Below, one piece after another: positions 1-18,576 of a DNA stretch of 36,418 nt (position 1 is its first letter; each line of letters starts with the position of its first letter). The stretch comes from Scenedesmus sp. ARA3 (lineage: Eukaryota > Chlorophyta > Chlorophyceae > Sphaeropleales > Scenedesmaceae). The position numbers and the translations under genes are program-made. The notes beneath the pieces were generated by a model. That model worked only from the letters and a program-made list of their open reading frames with translations. It did no database searches and was not told the origin of the DNA. The stretch lies in NCBI GenBank assembly GCA_004335835.1, contig RWJK01001714.1:1707-38124 (forward strand), in the 5' to 3' direction.

Positions 1-6805
<6,805 letters not shown>

Positions 6806-7737
6806 GCTGTGGGTTTTGATATGCTTTAGTAACTAAATCCGGCGGTTGCTGGGATAATAGGAGCGGATTCAGTGCCTAGTGTGCTTGGCTAGCTGCTGGG
6901 TGTTGCACCCAACAGCAGCAGCAAAGGAACTCGACAGTGGGCAAGTACATGAGAGGCGTGCAGTTGTCACATGCTGAAACATTTGACCAATGGATACATT
7001 GATTACGGCTTAAAGCAGCGATCGACCCTCTGAGCTCTCACTACTTGCCAAGTCCAGAGTGCAAGTGAGTGCAGCAATCAAGCACTCGATTCTGGTATCG
7101 CTTTGAAATTTAGTTTGCTCTTCTATAAAAACAAAAAGAAATCATTAAGCATCGTTTCTTCAGCCTCGCAACACTCGGGGTCTCGGCCTCGTTATTTGCC
7201 TTGCTGGTGGCTGTTGCATCCCGCTCGGTGAAGAGTCGCTGCACGCCCTCAAGGAAGCCCACTAGGTCGTTGCTTTCTGCACACAGGCACCCATTCACAC
7301 ACAGAGCGTGGGCGGCCGTGCTTTCTGCTCGACCTCTCTCCCGTGTGGTGAGCAACTCAAAACCGTAGCAGGCTATTGATATTGAACATAATGCTGTTAG
7401 ATAAGCTCATTCATAAGCAGGGCAGCGGGCGTGGACCGCCCACCAGCAACACTTGTGGCCAGACTTGGCGACAGTCGGCCTGCCAACTCGTCAGCAGCGC
7501 AGCAGGCAGTCATTCAGCCCGCGATTTGTCGGAATGGCATGTGCATGCTCAATGTGCATGCCAGAACCGGCAGCGGCAGCGTTCTGTCGCTTGCTGCTGC
7601 CACAGCCACTGGACCAGCAGCAGTGGCGTCCACTCCTGCTCAGCCCAGCCCCAGCACGTGAACATCCCCTCACATGCCTTGCACGATGTGTGTGTTACCC
7701 CTGCAGGTTTTGTAGACAGCTGAGCAGCGCTTGCAGG
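6806..7737. promoter_or_regulatory. Divergent intergenic region, helicase / uS5c
   Basis: About 930 bp between the start codons of the minus-strand helicase and the plus-strand uS5c gene, so it must hold both promoters and both 5' UTRs. A TATAAAA at 7124-7130 is oriented for the plus-strand gene, but it is about 600 bp from the ATG, which would need a long or spliced leader. No long convincing ORF is present; the open stretch at 7355-7110 minus lacks an ATG. Confidence 0.5.
7124..7130 (+). promoter_or_regulatory. TATA-box-like motif
   Basis: TATAAAA inside an A-rich stretch in the divergent intergenic region. It could serve uS5c, but its distance from the ATG makes this uncertain. Confidence 0.25.
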
Positions 7738-10700
7738 ATGTCGCTGCTGTCAACAAAGAGCAGCGCCGCCGCCAGGCTGGCCCCCTGCAGCAGCAGCCGC
7801 GTGCGCCCCTTTGCGCCGGCCTTCGGCAGCAGCAGGCGCAGCCAGCAGGTGGCTCGTGCTGCCGAGGAGGGCGCAGTGGCTGACCCTGATGCAGAGGCAG
7901 CAGCAGCAGCGGAGGCGGGCCCTGCAGAGGCAGAGTTCAGCTTCAACTTCAGTGACGCCAAGAAGGGCAACCAGTGGCAGCCCAGCGATGTGGAGGCAGC
8001 ACTGGCCTACTACGCAGGTGAGATTTGTTGAGGGGCAGTAAGTGATACTGTGGCTGCTTATTGCGGCTCCTTCTGTGTCTTGAGGCAGGTGTCAGGTGTC
8101 CAGTTTGGGTGGCAGTGGTGTGGAAACAGAGTGCAGCGCGCCTAGGCAGTTCACGCACTGGCCGAACAGATTAGAGGTGCAGTGTGGCAGCTGCACAGTG
8201 CAGCTCAAAGGCAGCAGTAGCAGTAGGCCAGCAGTGAGCTACACAGAACCTGTGGAACAGCAACCCACACTGGCAGCAGTGCAGCGTAATTAGTGTGACA
8301 ACAGTGCCAGCCAGTGGCTGCTGCCTGCTGCACCGCCACAGCTGGGCACACCAGGCAGAGCAGAGCAGGAGCATATTTAGCAACAGTTGGCTTGGCGTGG
8401 CGTGTGCTGCCAGCTGGCTGGCATGGGTGACTCAGCAATGCTTGCAGGAAACGCAGCCTGCGCCCTTGCAGGAACAGGCAGCGCACTGCTCTGCAGTGCG
8501 CCATGCGCTTTCCTGCAGCATTTGTGTCCAGCAGTAGGCTAGTTTCGAAACCACAGCACTGTGTGAAGCCTGTCTCAGCGCCCACAAAGCTATGTGCTTC
8601 CACTGTATGCTTGCTTGCACCAAGTGCTTCGCGATGCTGTTCGTAAATGGGACGCTTCTGGCGGGCATCAGCGACATGCTCTATGAGGCCGAGTTCATTT
8701 TCTCACCCTGCCCCCACTCCTTGCTGCTGCTCTTTCTTCCTGCTGCTTTCAAACTATATTTCACGCGCGCAGATGAGAAGTTCCTGGCGGGCAGCAGTGA
8801 CATGCCCTACGAGGCTGAGTTTGTGACCAACCCTCTGTCCGCCTATGTGGGCGGCCCTGAGGACTCCTCATGGCTGGCTGACGTGGACAACAACGAGGCC
8901 TACGAGAACGACGACTATGCGCTGGCAGGTGGGTGGTTTGACCAGGGTTTGACCAGCGTTTGACTGGGGTTTGACCGGGGGCTGAGCGGGGGAGGTCCTG
9001 ACGACTGCTCCTGGTTTGCTGATGTGGACAACAGCGAGGCCTACAGGCACGACGACTGCGCGCTGGCGGATGCGTTGACCAGGGTTTGACCATGGTTTGA
9101 CCAAGCTTTGACCGGCGGCCGAGTGGGAGGCAGTAGCAGTGGGGCCAGCAGCAGTGGGCCTAACGTGTGACAGCAGCAGCTGCAGCAGCATCACAGAAAC
9201 ACCATGGAACTATCGTCACTCCTGCTGTCTTTCACCCTATCTGCTGACCAACTGCGCACCACCTGCCACTGCTGCTGCTGTCACCAACAACCCCTCAGGT
9301 ATCCCCGAGGCTGCGCCCAAGGTCAAGCGCCAGCAGCGCGAGGAGGTGGACGAGGCCAGCGAGGAGGAGCTGCGCCAGGTGAGCATAAACAGCAGCAGCA
9401 GCAGCACCGCACAATGCAGCAGGGATTTGAATTCAAAACATGCAGCCGTGGTGGGCTAAGGCCGAATGTAGACACATGTGGCTTGAACATTCCATGCTGC
9501 AATGTGGTTGTCTCAACATAACAAAAACTATGCTTCCTGCAATTCTGCAACTCTTTGCACAGGTGGAGGACGAGAAGATCAGCGCAGCTGCCTTTGACGA
9601 CATCGAGGGCTTCACCGACGACGCCGATGCTGACAACCCTGGTGCTGCTGCTGAGTGTGCTTCTTGCAACTGCACTTTACGCAGGTGGAGGACAAGAAGA
9701 TCTCCGCTGCTGCCTTTGACATCGCATCTTGTTGCGCTGTTGCTGAAGGTGTGCCTCACACTTCCTGCCATTACCATGCGCAGGTGGAGGACGAGAAGAT
9801 CAGCGCTGCCGCATTCGATGACATCGAGGGCTTCACTGATGATGCTGATGCCGACAACCCCAACGCGGCCTGGAACTGGCGCCTGGGCGGTGCCTCTGCC
9901 TTTGATGACGAGGAGGAGGTGGCTGCTGTGCGGGGTGGGGATGATGACGGCTTCCTGGAGGGCCTGGCGTCCGGCCTGGAGCTGCAGGACGACCTGAGCC
10001 CCGACCAGAAGGACCTCATGCGCGTGATGCTGGAGCAGGTGGGACGACATGCGGTCTTTCTAGCTGTTTTATGGCTTTGTGGTGTGCAGTGAGGCGCCGG
10101 GGCTGCGGTGCACTGCTCGCGTGAATCATAATAATAATAGTCTTCTTGTAAGCCATACCTTGTCATCGGCATCGGCAACCGCGCCCCGTACGGAGCGNNN
10201 NNTACGACTATTATTGCCTCTCTATTGGTGAGGGGTAGACCACCCAGACCCCCTCACCGCCTTCACCTCCCTCGCGTAGCACATGTGTGTATGTTGCTGT
10301 CATCACGTAGTCAGCACTCACCAGACACATCTACTGACTGTCGCTGCTGTTGCTCTGCTGCTGCTGCTGCTGCCGCTGCCAGGTGCCTGCTGAGGATGGT
10401 CTGGACCTGATCGGTGAGGAGCTGGAGGAGGCCTCGGCAGCAGTGGAGGGCCTCTCTCAGGTACGTTATATGGGTTGTTACATTGGTGTTACAAACCATG
10501 TTACATACAACAACCAATCTGCCACACAGCAGCAGCAGTTTGGCCGCACTATAAGCCACCAGGCACCGTGTGTAGTCTGCTGGCTGCACATGCGCTGTTG
10601 CCGTCCAGCAGCGTCTGCACGCACACTGCCCTGCTCTCTATTTTCGTCATCCCGCTACCCTCATTGTCGGCCTTGCGTCGTTATTTGACTCGTTCTTCTC

Positions 10701-11155
10701 TAATGTATACGCCTTGCAGGAGGAGGAGGCAGCCATTGCCGCAGTGCTGGGTGAGGAGGTGGACACCGCCTCCATCCTGGCAGCAGCAGGCGGCCTGCCC
10801 GACCTGTCGGAGGATGTGGCAGAGGCGGCGGCTGACGCAGCAGCACGCGGCGAGCCCCTGGCCGACGCTGCAGTGCAGGTGGGTGTCAGGGGTGCTCATA
10901 AAGGTTTTTCACATGCAGCAGATGGCTTTGCAGTGCAGAAGGTGGTGGGCTGTGACGCAGCGGCACGCGGCGAGCCCCTGGCCGATGCTGCAGTGCAGGT
11001 GGGTGGTCATGCAGCTCTTCTTTTGTGTGCTATCGACTGCAGGAGTGTGGTACGTTTGTTGCACTGTTGCACTGCTGCAACAGATGAAACAGTGCTGTGC
11101 TGCTGGGCAATCGCACAACTGGGTGGCTGGCCCAAGCCTTTGCCTCATTTCACTC

Positions 11156-11189
<34 letters not shown>

Positions 11190-13123
11190 CTGATCACTTG
11201 CAGGAGTACCTGGCAGCGCTGCGTGGCGTGCCTGCTGATGCTGGCCTCACTGGTGCCACCGTGGAGCAGCTGCTGAAGCAGGGCGGCGAGGTGGCGGCTG
11301 AGGCAGGCCCAGGCCTGGCTGAGCTGGGCGCTGCCCCTGCTGTGCCTGACGTCAGCGCAGCCCTGGCTGCCGAGGTGGGTTTGAATCCGGCTGCTAGGCT
11401 TGTGGCCTTGCAGACATGTTGTTGAGACAGAGTGACTTGCAACAGAAGTACCTGCACTGCGTGCTGTTTTGATCCGCCATACACCGGCACCTACCTTCAC
11501 ACATCTTATCCTCTGCTGCTGCCGTGTCGAACTTCAAACCCTAAACCTTGCAGGACCCCGCCTTTGAGAAGTTCCTGGCGTCTGCCGAGGCTGACCCCAG
11601 CGAGGCTGAGGCTGCGGGTGCCATGGCGCTGCTGGGTGAGCTGGAGGCGCTGGCTGGCGAGGTGGACGAGTACAGCGAGATGGTCTTCCCGGCCGACGCA
11701 GACCTGCAGGTAGGGATGCAATGAGGCTATGCATTGTATCTTGCGAGGTGTTTGGCGTCAGTTAGGGTGTGGTTTGTGGATGAGTACAGCGAGATGGTCT
11801 TCCCAGCTGACGCAGACCTGCAGGTACGGCTCTTCTGCCGCATGGTGATGTCGGCCATTGTTTGGTTGTAGGTGCTGCAGGTCACGCAGATGGCTGCTTG
11901 GCTAGGTTTGGCCTGCAGATCTGGTTTGGTTTGCTGCTGCATGGTGTAGCTCTGCTTGTGCTGCATGCGCACCTTGTGACAAATCCTTTGCTGCTGCTTT
12001 CCGCAGGAGTACGGGCAGTTGATTGACGCTGCTCTTGAGTACTACGAGGCTGTGGGTGGCGAGGAGAGCGGCCAGATGTCTGCGCGCCCCGACGACGTGC
12101 CCGTCAACATGTACGAGGACATGAACCCTGAGCTCATCGGCGGTGAGTGACGAATCTGAAAAGGTTTGGTTTGTGTCTATATTGCAGTGTCGCACCTGGT
12201 GCAGAGCTTGCTGTGCGTGGTTGCTGTACGAGGACATCAACCCCGAGCTCATCGGCGGTGAGTGGCTGGCGTGGAAGAATATGGTTTCTTTGTGGATGTT
12301 TGCAGAGGTGCCGCACCTGGATAAGTGCTTGGTGTGTGCCCAGGTGTCGGCGGGGCTGTCTGTGTCCATGCAGCTAATGTGGGCAGCCGCCTCCCTTGCT
12401 GCTCCTGCTGCCCTGTCCACCACTCAAACTGATCCATGCCGCACCCACTTTCCCCTCTTCTTGCAGCCATCGACGCCTTTGGTGATGACGAGGAGGGCTT
12501 CTTCAGCCGTGAGGGTCAGTTCGTGGAGCGCATCCTGGAGCTGGGCCGCGTGACCAAGGTGGGTTCGAATTTGAAATCGAATTTGAATGTTGCAGCAGCA
12601 ACAAGTTCATTACAGGAGGGGCACACATGCTATACCAGGTGCTTTATACCAGGTGGTCAAGTGGCGCAAGATCATGGGCTTCCGCTGCTTGCATGAGTCA
12701 TCTTGCACCCTCTTGCACTTCAACTGACCACTGCCGTCGTGCCTGCTGCTGCTGCTGCTGCTGCTGCCGTGTAACATGTTACATAACAGGTGGTCAAGGG
12801 CGGCAAGATCATGGGCTTCCGCTGCGTGGCCGTGGTGGGTGACGGCAAGGGCAAGGTGGGCGTGGGCTGCCAGGCGGGCCGCGAGGTCTCCACAGCAGTC
12901 AAGCGCGCACTGGTGGACGCAAAGAAGGTGAGCCTGGCCTGCTGCTGCTGCTGCTACTGCTGTGTTTGGGGTGGGCTGACTGCAGTGTTTGGATTGTGTG
13001 GACTGCCTCTAGCTATGCTTCCGTGAAGCATCTGTGCTGCTACACGCTGCCGGACCTGCTGATCAAATCATGCTCCTGCTTTTGTGCATGTCCCACATGT
13101 ACTGACTGCCCTGCCGTCCCTTC

Positions 13124-13157
<34 letters not shown>

Positions 13158-13784
13158 CCTTTCACCTTCAACAGAACATTGTGGAGGTGCCCCTGGTGGG
13201 AGCAGGCACCATCCCCCACCGCAGCGAGGCCTGGTTCAAGGCAGCAGGCGTGGTGCTGCAGCCGGCATCAGAGGGTACAGGTGTCATTGCAGGTGCGCCT
13301 CGCTGCTGCTGCTGGGTAGCTTTATGCCTTTGGCAGCATAGCTTGTGATGCTATACAGCTGTTGGAACAGCTTGACTCCCACATGCTGCCTGCAGCGGCT
13401 TAGTCGTTCTATGCCGCATCTTCACCTGACGTCCTCACCATCATTGATGTTTTACTTACCACCACTGCTGTATTCACCACTGCAGGCGGCGCCGTGCGCA
13501 GCGTGCTGGAGCTGGCTGGCGTGCACAATCACAACCGTCATTCGTCACAGCACTGTCTCACCACTGTTTCTTCTGCTGCTGCTGCCTCTTCTCTTCTCCA
13601 CACAGGCGGCGCTGTGCGCAGCGTGCTGGAGCTGGCAGGCGTGCAGAACGTGCTGGCCAAGCGCCTGGGCAGCCGCAGCTGCCTCAACAACGCACGCGTG
13701 ACACTCAAGGCCCTGGGAGAGCTGCGCACCATGGACGACTACGCGGCGGCGCGCGGCATTCCCCTGGACTACATGATGTCATAA
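7738..13784 (+). CDS. PRPS5: Chloroplast 30S ribosomal protein S5 (uS5c), algal long form
   Basis: Plastid 30S ribosomal protein that takes part in mRNA entry and decoding fidelity. Thirteen exons: 7738-8017, 8773-8928, 9299-9378, 9784-10038, 10383-10460, 10720-10878, 11204-11374, 11554-11709, 12007-12142, 12467-12558, 12790-12927, 13175-13292, 13606-13784. All phases match and sum to 665 aa. The N-terminus ([16 protein letters not shown], rich in Ser, Ala and Arg) is a plastid transit peptide. Residues about 60-490 form an Asp/Glu/Ala-rich extension with no bacterial counterpart. The last about 160 residues are a complete S5 domain: [64 protein letters not shown]. Long S5 forms are known from Chlamydomonas chloroplast ribosomes. 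Many introns carry exon-edge echoes, so alternative splicing is possible. Confidence 0.93.
8650..8700 (+). repeat. Intronic echo of uS5c exon 2 start
   Basis: Copies the exon 2 5' edge ([14 protein letters not shown], here [14 protein letters not shown]) about 115 nt upstream of the true exon. Confidence 0.8.
8931..9118 (+). repeat. GTTTGACC tandem arrays and echo of uS5c exon 2 end
   Basis: 8988-9066 repeats the exon 2 3' edge ([20 protein letters not shown] region), decayed. Each of the two exon-end copies is followed by about four 11-nt units of the form GTTTGACCNGG (8935-8985 and 9070-9118). Exon end and repeat-bearing intron were therefore duplicated together. Confidence 0.85.
9560..9725 (+). 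repeat. Two intronic echoes of uS5c exon 4 start
   Basis: 9560-9640 copies 78 nt of exon 4 ([20 protein letters not shown]) with a good CAG acceptor. 9681-9725 is a shorter second copy. The first is nearly identical at protein level, so it could be a cryptic or alternative exon. Confidence 0.9.
10198..10202. other. Assembly gap (5 N) in uS5c intron 4
   Basis: Five unknown bases. The flanks hold a short inverted pair, AATAATAGTC (10132-10141) and GACTATTATT (10205-10214), so a hairpin may have disturbed sequencing or assembly. The true gap length is unknown. Confidence 0.95.
10952..11010 (+). repeat. Intronic echo of uS5c exon 6 end
   Basis: Copies the exon 6 3' edge ([15 protein letters not shown]) and its GTGGGTG donor almost perfectly, about 120 nt downstream of the real donor. 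Confidence 0.9.
11779..11826 (+). repeat. Intronic echo of uS5c exon 8 end
   Basis: Copies the exon 8 3' edge ([15 protein letters not shown]) with a GTACGG donor. Only synonymous differences are seen in the coding part. Confidence 0.9.
12226..12265 (+). repeat. Intronic echo of uS5c exon 9 end
   Basis: Copies the exon 9 3' edge ([11 protein letters not shown], here [11 protein letters not shown]) including an intact GTGAGTG donor. Confidence 0.88.
12650..12690 (+). repeat. Intronic echo of uS5c exon 11 start
   Basis: Copies CAG plus the first about 36 nt of exon 11 ([12 protein letters not shown], here [12 protein letters not shown]). It lies upstream of the real exon. Confidence 0.88.
13482..13526 (+). 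repeat. Intronic echo of uS5c exon 13 start
   Basis: Copies the acceptor and first about 40 nt of the last exon ([12 protein letters not shown]) 120 nt upstream. Use of this acceptor would enter the same reading frame. Confidence 0.88.
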
Positions 13785-14859
13785 ACTGTGTTACGTAACG
13801 TGTTATGTGACGTGTTATTTGACATGTTATGACAAATTTTGTGTGTTTAGGCGGCAGGAGCAGCAGGGAAGCAGGACCTGACGTCAAGCAGCAGCAGGAT
13901 CTGCAGCAGCTTTGGCAGCAGCGGAAAGCAGAATATCAAGAAGGCTGCTGCACGGCAGCAGCAGCAGCAGCAACTACATGCTGGGCTGGCCATTGATGTG
14001 CATGATGATGATGTGCGTTTTGTGTGGCGTATTGCCACGTGTGGTGCAGCATCGGAGGAGCTGAGGGCAGGGCTCGTGCCTACAGATTGTTTTCATGATG
14101 CAAACTGACGAATTTATACGGCTCCAAAGGTCACAAGGGCCGTGGTATTTGCGTGATGCGTCTTGATGCGTCTGGCGGCAGGGCTGCCTGCGTGCAGGTG
14201 TGCTTTTAGCATATTGCGGGTGCGGCAGTGGGGTGTTTAGCAGTGTTGATGGGGTGTGGGGCGCTAGTGAAGGGTGGGGATGGTTTACTCTTCTTTTTGT
14301 TACCCTGGTAACATTCGCTACAGATGCTGCAGAGTTGCCATCTGTCGGGGTTGTGCAAGTGGAGTTTGCCCTGCAGATGGTGGGAGAGCCTGCACAAGCC
14401 AGATTCAGCAGCACCGCAACACCAGCAACCTGTACACTGTGCTTGAAGTGCTTGAAACGTTCGACCTGCATGCAAGCTGAAACTCTTGACACTGTAGATT
14501 GCTTGATGACTGCCGCAGTAAACCAGCAGCTGACACTTCAGTCAAAACCTGTCATGACCAGCAGTCATAACATGAGCCTGACAGCCTGGCAGGCAGTAGT
14601 TTAGTTGGGCAAACGCAGGCGTAGTGACAACGTCTGGTGCGATGTTTTGAATAGTTGCCTGCGCCGACCCTTGGGCGCATCGATGCACGAGGCTGTCTCG
14701 ATCTGCACTTGCACCAAGCACTGGCAGCAACTGAAGTTCGCAACGCAAAAAAACTACCTTCGGGCCCAGTATAGGCCGCTACGGAAACGTTGACACTATG
14801 TTATTGCATGAAGGCGCATAGCTTCACCTGCGCCGTTGTTGGCAGTACGGAACAGCGAC
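13785..14859 (+). other. uS5c 3' region with possible orphan exon
   Basis: Between the uS5c stop and the proposed next start. An open stretch of 85 codons runs 13851-14108 after a plausible acceptor (GTGTGTTTAG). Its later part has coding-like composition (IDVHDDDVRFVWRIATCG). No homology is recognised and no matching upstream exon was found. The remainder shows no gene. Confidence 0.3.
13789..13834. repeat. 12-bp tandem array just after uS5c stop
   Basis: Four degenerate units: TGTTACGTAACG, TGTTATGTGACG, TGTTATTTGACA, TGTTATGACA. The first is a near-palindrome. It begins four bases after the TAA and so lies in the 3' UTR. A related TGTTACATAACA sits at 12778-12789 against the exon 11 acceptor. 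Confidence 0.75.
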
Positions 14860-15020
14860 ATGAGCTGGCTGCCAACACTCTTGGAGACTGGAGGGCGGGC
14901 AGGTACATCAATAAGCTGCTTCGTTAAACGTATTTGATACACATAAACTATTTTGCGCTGTGTTTGCATTCTGGTTATGCACAGGCTGCGGAGACGCAGC
15001 AGCTGCTGCTGCAGCAAGAT

Positions 15021-15052
<32 letters not shown>

Positions 15053-15281
15053 GCCTATTCATTTGTTGACACGTGGATGCACCAGCTGAATATCTGAACA
15101 CCTGTGCGTGTTTTCTGCCGCAGGTCAGCTGCTGGCAGCCCCTGCTGCGGCAGCAGTGGGCCTGCAAAGGGTAGCCGCAGCTCTGCACAGCAGCAGCAGC
15201 TACAGCACGCCTGGTTCAGCCACTGACAGCGCCTCATCTGCTTCTGCAGCAGGCACAAATGTGCCTGTTGCAGACGGCACT

Positions 15282-15316
<35 letters not shown>

Positions 15317-17097
15317 TCAGCAGGTGCCTGGCAGCAGCAATATGCTGCAGGACATGCAGCTGACGTTCAGGCACGCCGCCCAGCAGCAGCAGTGGCAGCA
15401 GCTATGCCTGCAGCAGCTGCTGCCGTTTACTGCTGCCAACATACGCCACACTACCAGCAGCAGCAGCAGCGCTGCCGCAGGGCCATGGCGTCGCCCCTGG
15501 CAGCAGCAGCAGCAGCAGCTGCTGCTGCTGTGCAGGCATTATAACGCATCTGGGGGTCACGGCCGCCGCAGGATTGTAGGTCCTGCAGCCTCAGGGGTAG
15601 ATCTGGAGCAGCAGCTGCTGGGCAGGGGCCTGTCTGCTGCTGCTGTGCGTGCTGTGATGGCTGTGGCGCCCTCCTGGCCCTCCTTGTCAAAGGTGAGGGG
15701 AAGCAGCAGCAGCAGCAGCAGCAGCAGCAAGAGCAAAAGCATGTCCCGGGGGCTGAGCAGCAGCACCACAACTATGGCAGAGATGCTGGTACATGAACAC
15801 GTGTCTGAAAGTGCACAGGCCCTGCATATGGCCTGGCCTGCCTTTATCACAGATGTACTTCAGGGGATGAAGCGCGCAACAGACGTGTGCAATTCACAAG
15901 AATATCCGCAGGGTGGAGTGCCTGCAGCGCATTCCTTGTTGTACTGCCTCACCTCACACTGCACTGTACTGCCTCACTTCACACTGCACTGTACTGCCTC
16001 ACTGTGTACTGCCTCCATTTGTACTGCAGGAGGTGCACGAGATCATCCACAGGGTGGAGCGCCTGCAGGACATGCCATGTTGTACCGCCTTACCACACCG
16101 CACACTGTACTGCTTCAATCTGTACTGTCTCACTTCGTACTGCAGGAAGTGCACGAGATCATCCACAGAGTGGAGCGCTTGCAGGACATGGCAGGCGGGT
16201 CAGCAGCAGCCTCTGCCATGCTAGCAAGCCACCCGCAGCTACTGACCAGGCCCCCTGCAGCACTTGAGCAGCAGCTGCTGCGCCTGGCAGCCTGGCTGCG
16301 GCTAGATCTAGGCCAGCAGCAGCAGCAGCAGCAGGGGTCAGGCCCTCAGGCTGGATCTCAGGCTGGCAGCAGCAATCTGTCAGGCCTAGCATCAGGCTGT
16401 CAGGACCTGATGGACCTTGTCAGGACGAGTCCTGGAGTGTTATTTCTATCACAGCAGCAGGTAGTGGGGCAGCTGAGGGCAATGCAAAGTGAGCTAGTGC
16501 TTCCTAGTTTGCCTCCATTGCTAGAGGAGGAGCTAGCAGAGAGCCAGCAGCTGCTGCAGCAGCATCAGGATGCGGCAGAGGGTGGCGGGCAGGCTGCTGC
16601 TGCTGCTGCTGCTGCTGCGGATTATCAGTGGCTGCTGTCTGAGCAGGTGCAGTTCCAGGAGCAGCAGCAGCAGCGGCAGCAGGCGATGAAGCAGGCGCTG
16701 CGGGCGTGGCGCAAAGCCGCACAGCAGCAGCAGCAGCAGCATGCAGGGGTGCCAGCAGCAGCAGCAGCAGGTGGTGGGGATTTGCCGTGGGAGCATTGGA
16801 CTGGTAAGATGGTGTGCCATGCACCTGAATGGCTTTTTGTTGAGCCACATGTGACAATGCGGCGGCGGGTTGACTACCTAGCACGGCTGCTGTTTGGCAG
16901 TAGCACAACCAAAGCCAGCAGCAGCAGCAGCGGCAGCGGCAGCAGCAGCAGTGTCAGCACTGTGAGGAAGGTGACAGCGCTGCTGCTAGATGCTCCGCAG
17001 CTGATTGGTGTGAACCCCTCCAGCATACCAGGCAAGGTGAGGACACTGCAGAAGGTGCTGCAGCAGCACCCAGGCTTTGCACTGCAGCAGCAGTGGC

Positions 17098-17145
<48 letters not shown>

Positions 17146-18519
17146 CAGGGCCCGACAGCAGACACAGCAGCGCCCCCAAGCAGAAGCAGGGAAAAGGGCA
17201 GCGGCAGCTGCTGCAGGGTGCTGAGAATGTAGTGCCGCTGCTGCTGCAGAGCCCACTGCTGCTGGTGCAGCAGGCGAAGCAGTTGGAGCAGAACGGCTCA
17301 GAGCTGCTGCAGCGGCTGCCTGGGTTGCCGCTGTACCACCTGCTGCTGCTGCTGCCGCAGCCGCAGCTGCACTGGCAGCAGCTGCAGTACCTGCAGCAGC
17401 TGCAGCAGCTGCCGGCAGCAATGCCGGGCATGCAAGATACAGCAATGCCATCTCACTCATCCACAGCAGCAGCAGCAGTGGCAGCAACCACACCTTCCAG
17501 CAGTAGCAGCAGCAGCGCGTCCAGCACAGATCAAGCCAGCCCCTGGACTGATTCCCACCTGCAGCTAGCAACAGACGCACTCTCACTGCAGCCACCAGCC
17601 TTTGTAGCACACCACCCACAGTACCCTGCCTGGCAAGCTGCACTGGCGGCTGCAGAAGCATCCAGTAGAGACTGGCGGGCCAATTGGGGTTGGCTGCCGG
17701 AGCTGCAGGAGAAGCTCATTGGGCCGGCCTGCAGTGCCTGGCTGCAGCAGCTGAGTGGCAAGTGGCAGCGGCTGCTGCTGCTGCTGGCTGCAAGAGAGCG
17801 CTGGCTGGAGGTGCGGCCTGCAGGGGGAGTGCCAGCAGCAGCGGCAGCTGTTGTTCAAGCTGTGGCTAGTAGCTGCAGCAGCAGCAGGAGGAGGCGGCGC
17901 AGCAGTAGGACAGCTAGCGCAAGCCTTCAGGCTACTGCTGCTGCTGGTGGTGCTGCTGCTGCTGCTGCAGGGCCTATTAGCTTGCAGCAGGTGGCTGATC
18001 TGCCAGGATGTGCATTCCCGTACAGGCCTGCTGCTGCTTCTGGGCCTCTTCCCTGGGACTTACCGCAGCACACAATTCAGCAGCTGCTGTGCAGCAGCAA
18101 GGCAGCCTTGGAAAATGAGCTGACTAGGCTGTCAGGTGTGTGGCAGCGGCTGGCAGCAGCAGCAGAGGGCAATGCAGTGTGGCAGCAGCAGCTGAGGGAT
18201 GCTGCAGGCCTCCTGCCACAGGCTTTGCTGGCGGCTGGCTGGCAGCTTCCAGCAGGCGCAAGCAAGGCGCTCACCACCAGCAGCAGCAGCTGCGGCAGTG
18301 TGGGAGGTGTTTGCAGCAGCTGGGTAGAGGAATGCATGGAGAGCAGGGCGGGTGGTGTGGGTGCGGCAGCAGCAGTAGCAGCGCTGGTAGCTGCGCGGCA
18401 GCAGTTCTGGCATCATCTGCAGCAGCCTGGCGTGCTGGGGCAGCTCTGCAGCAGGCTGGACTTCATACAGCAGGCAGGCCTCGATCAGCAGCAGCAGCAG
18501 CAGCCGACAGGTCAACACG

Positions 18520-18576
<57 letters not shown>

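Noticed and set aside
7110..7355. 81-codon minus-strand ORF in the divergent intergenic region
   Set aside because: It begins with a non-ATG codon, has no recognised motif and no splice context; kept only as intergenic sequence.
16954..17661. 235-codon minus-strand Ala-rich ORF
   Set aside because: It is antisense to the giant protein's Gln/Ser runs, which read as Ala or Cys on the other strand.
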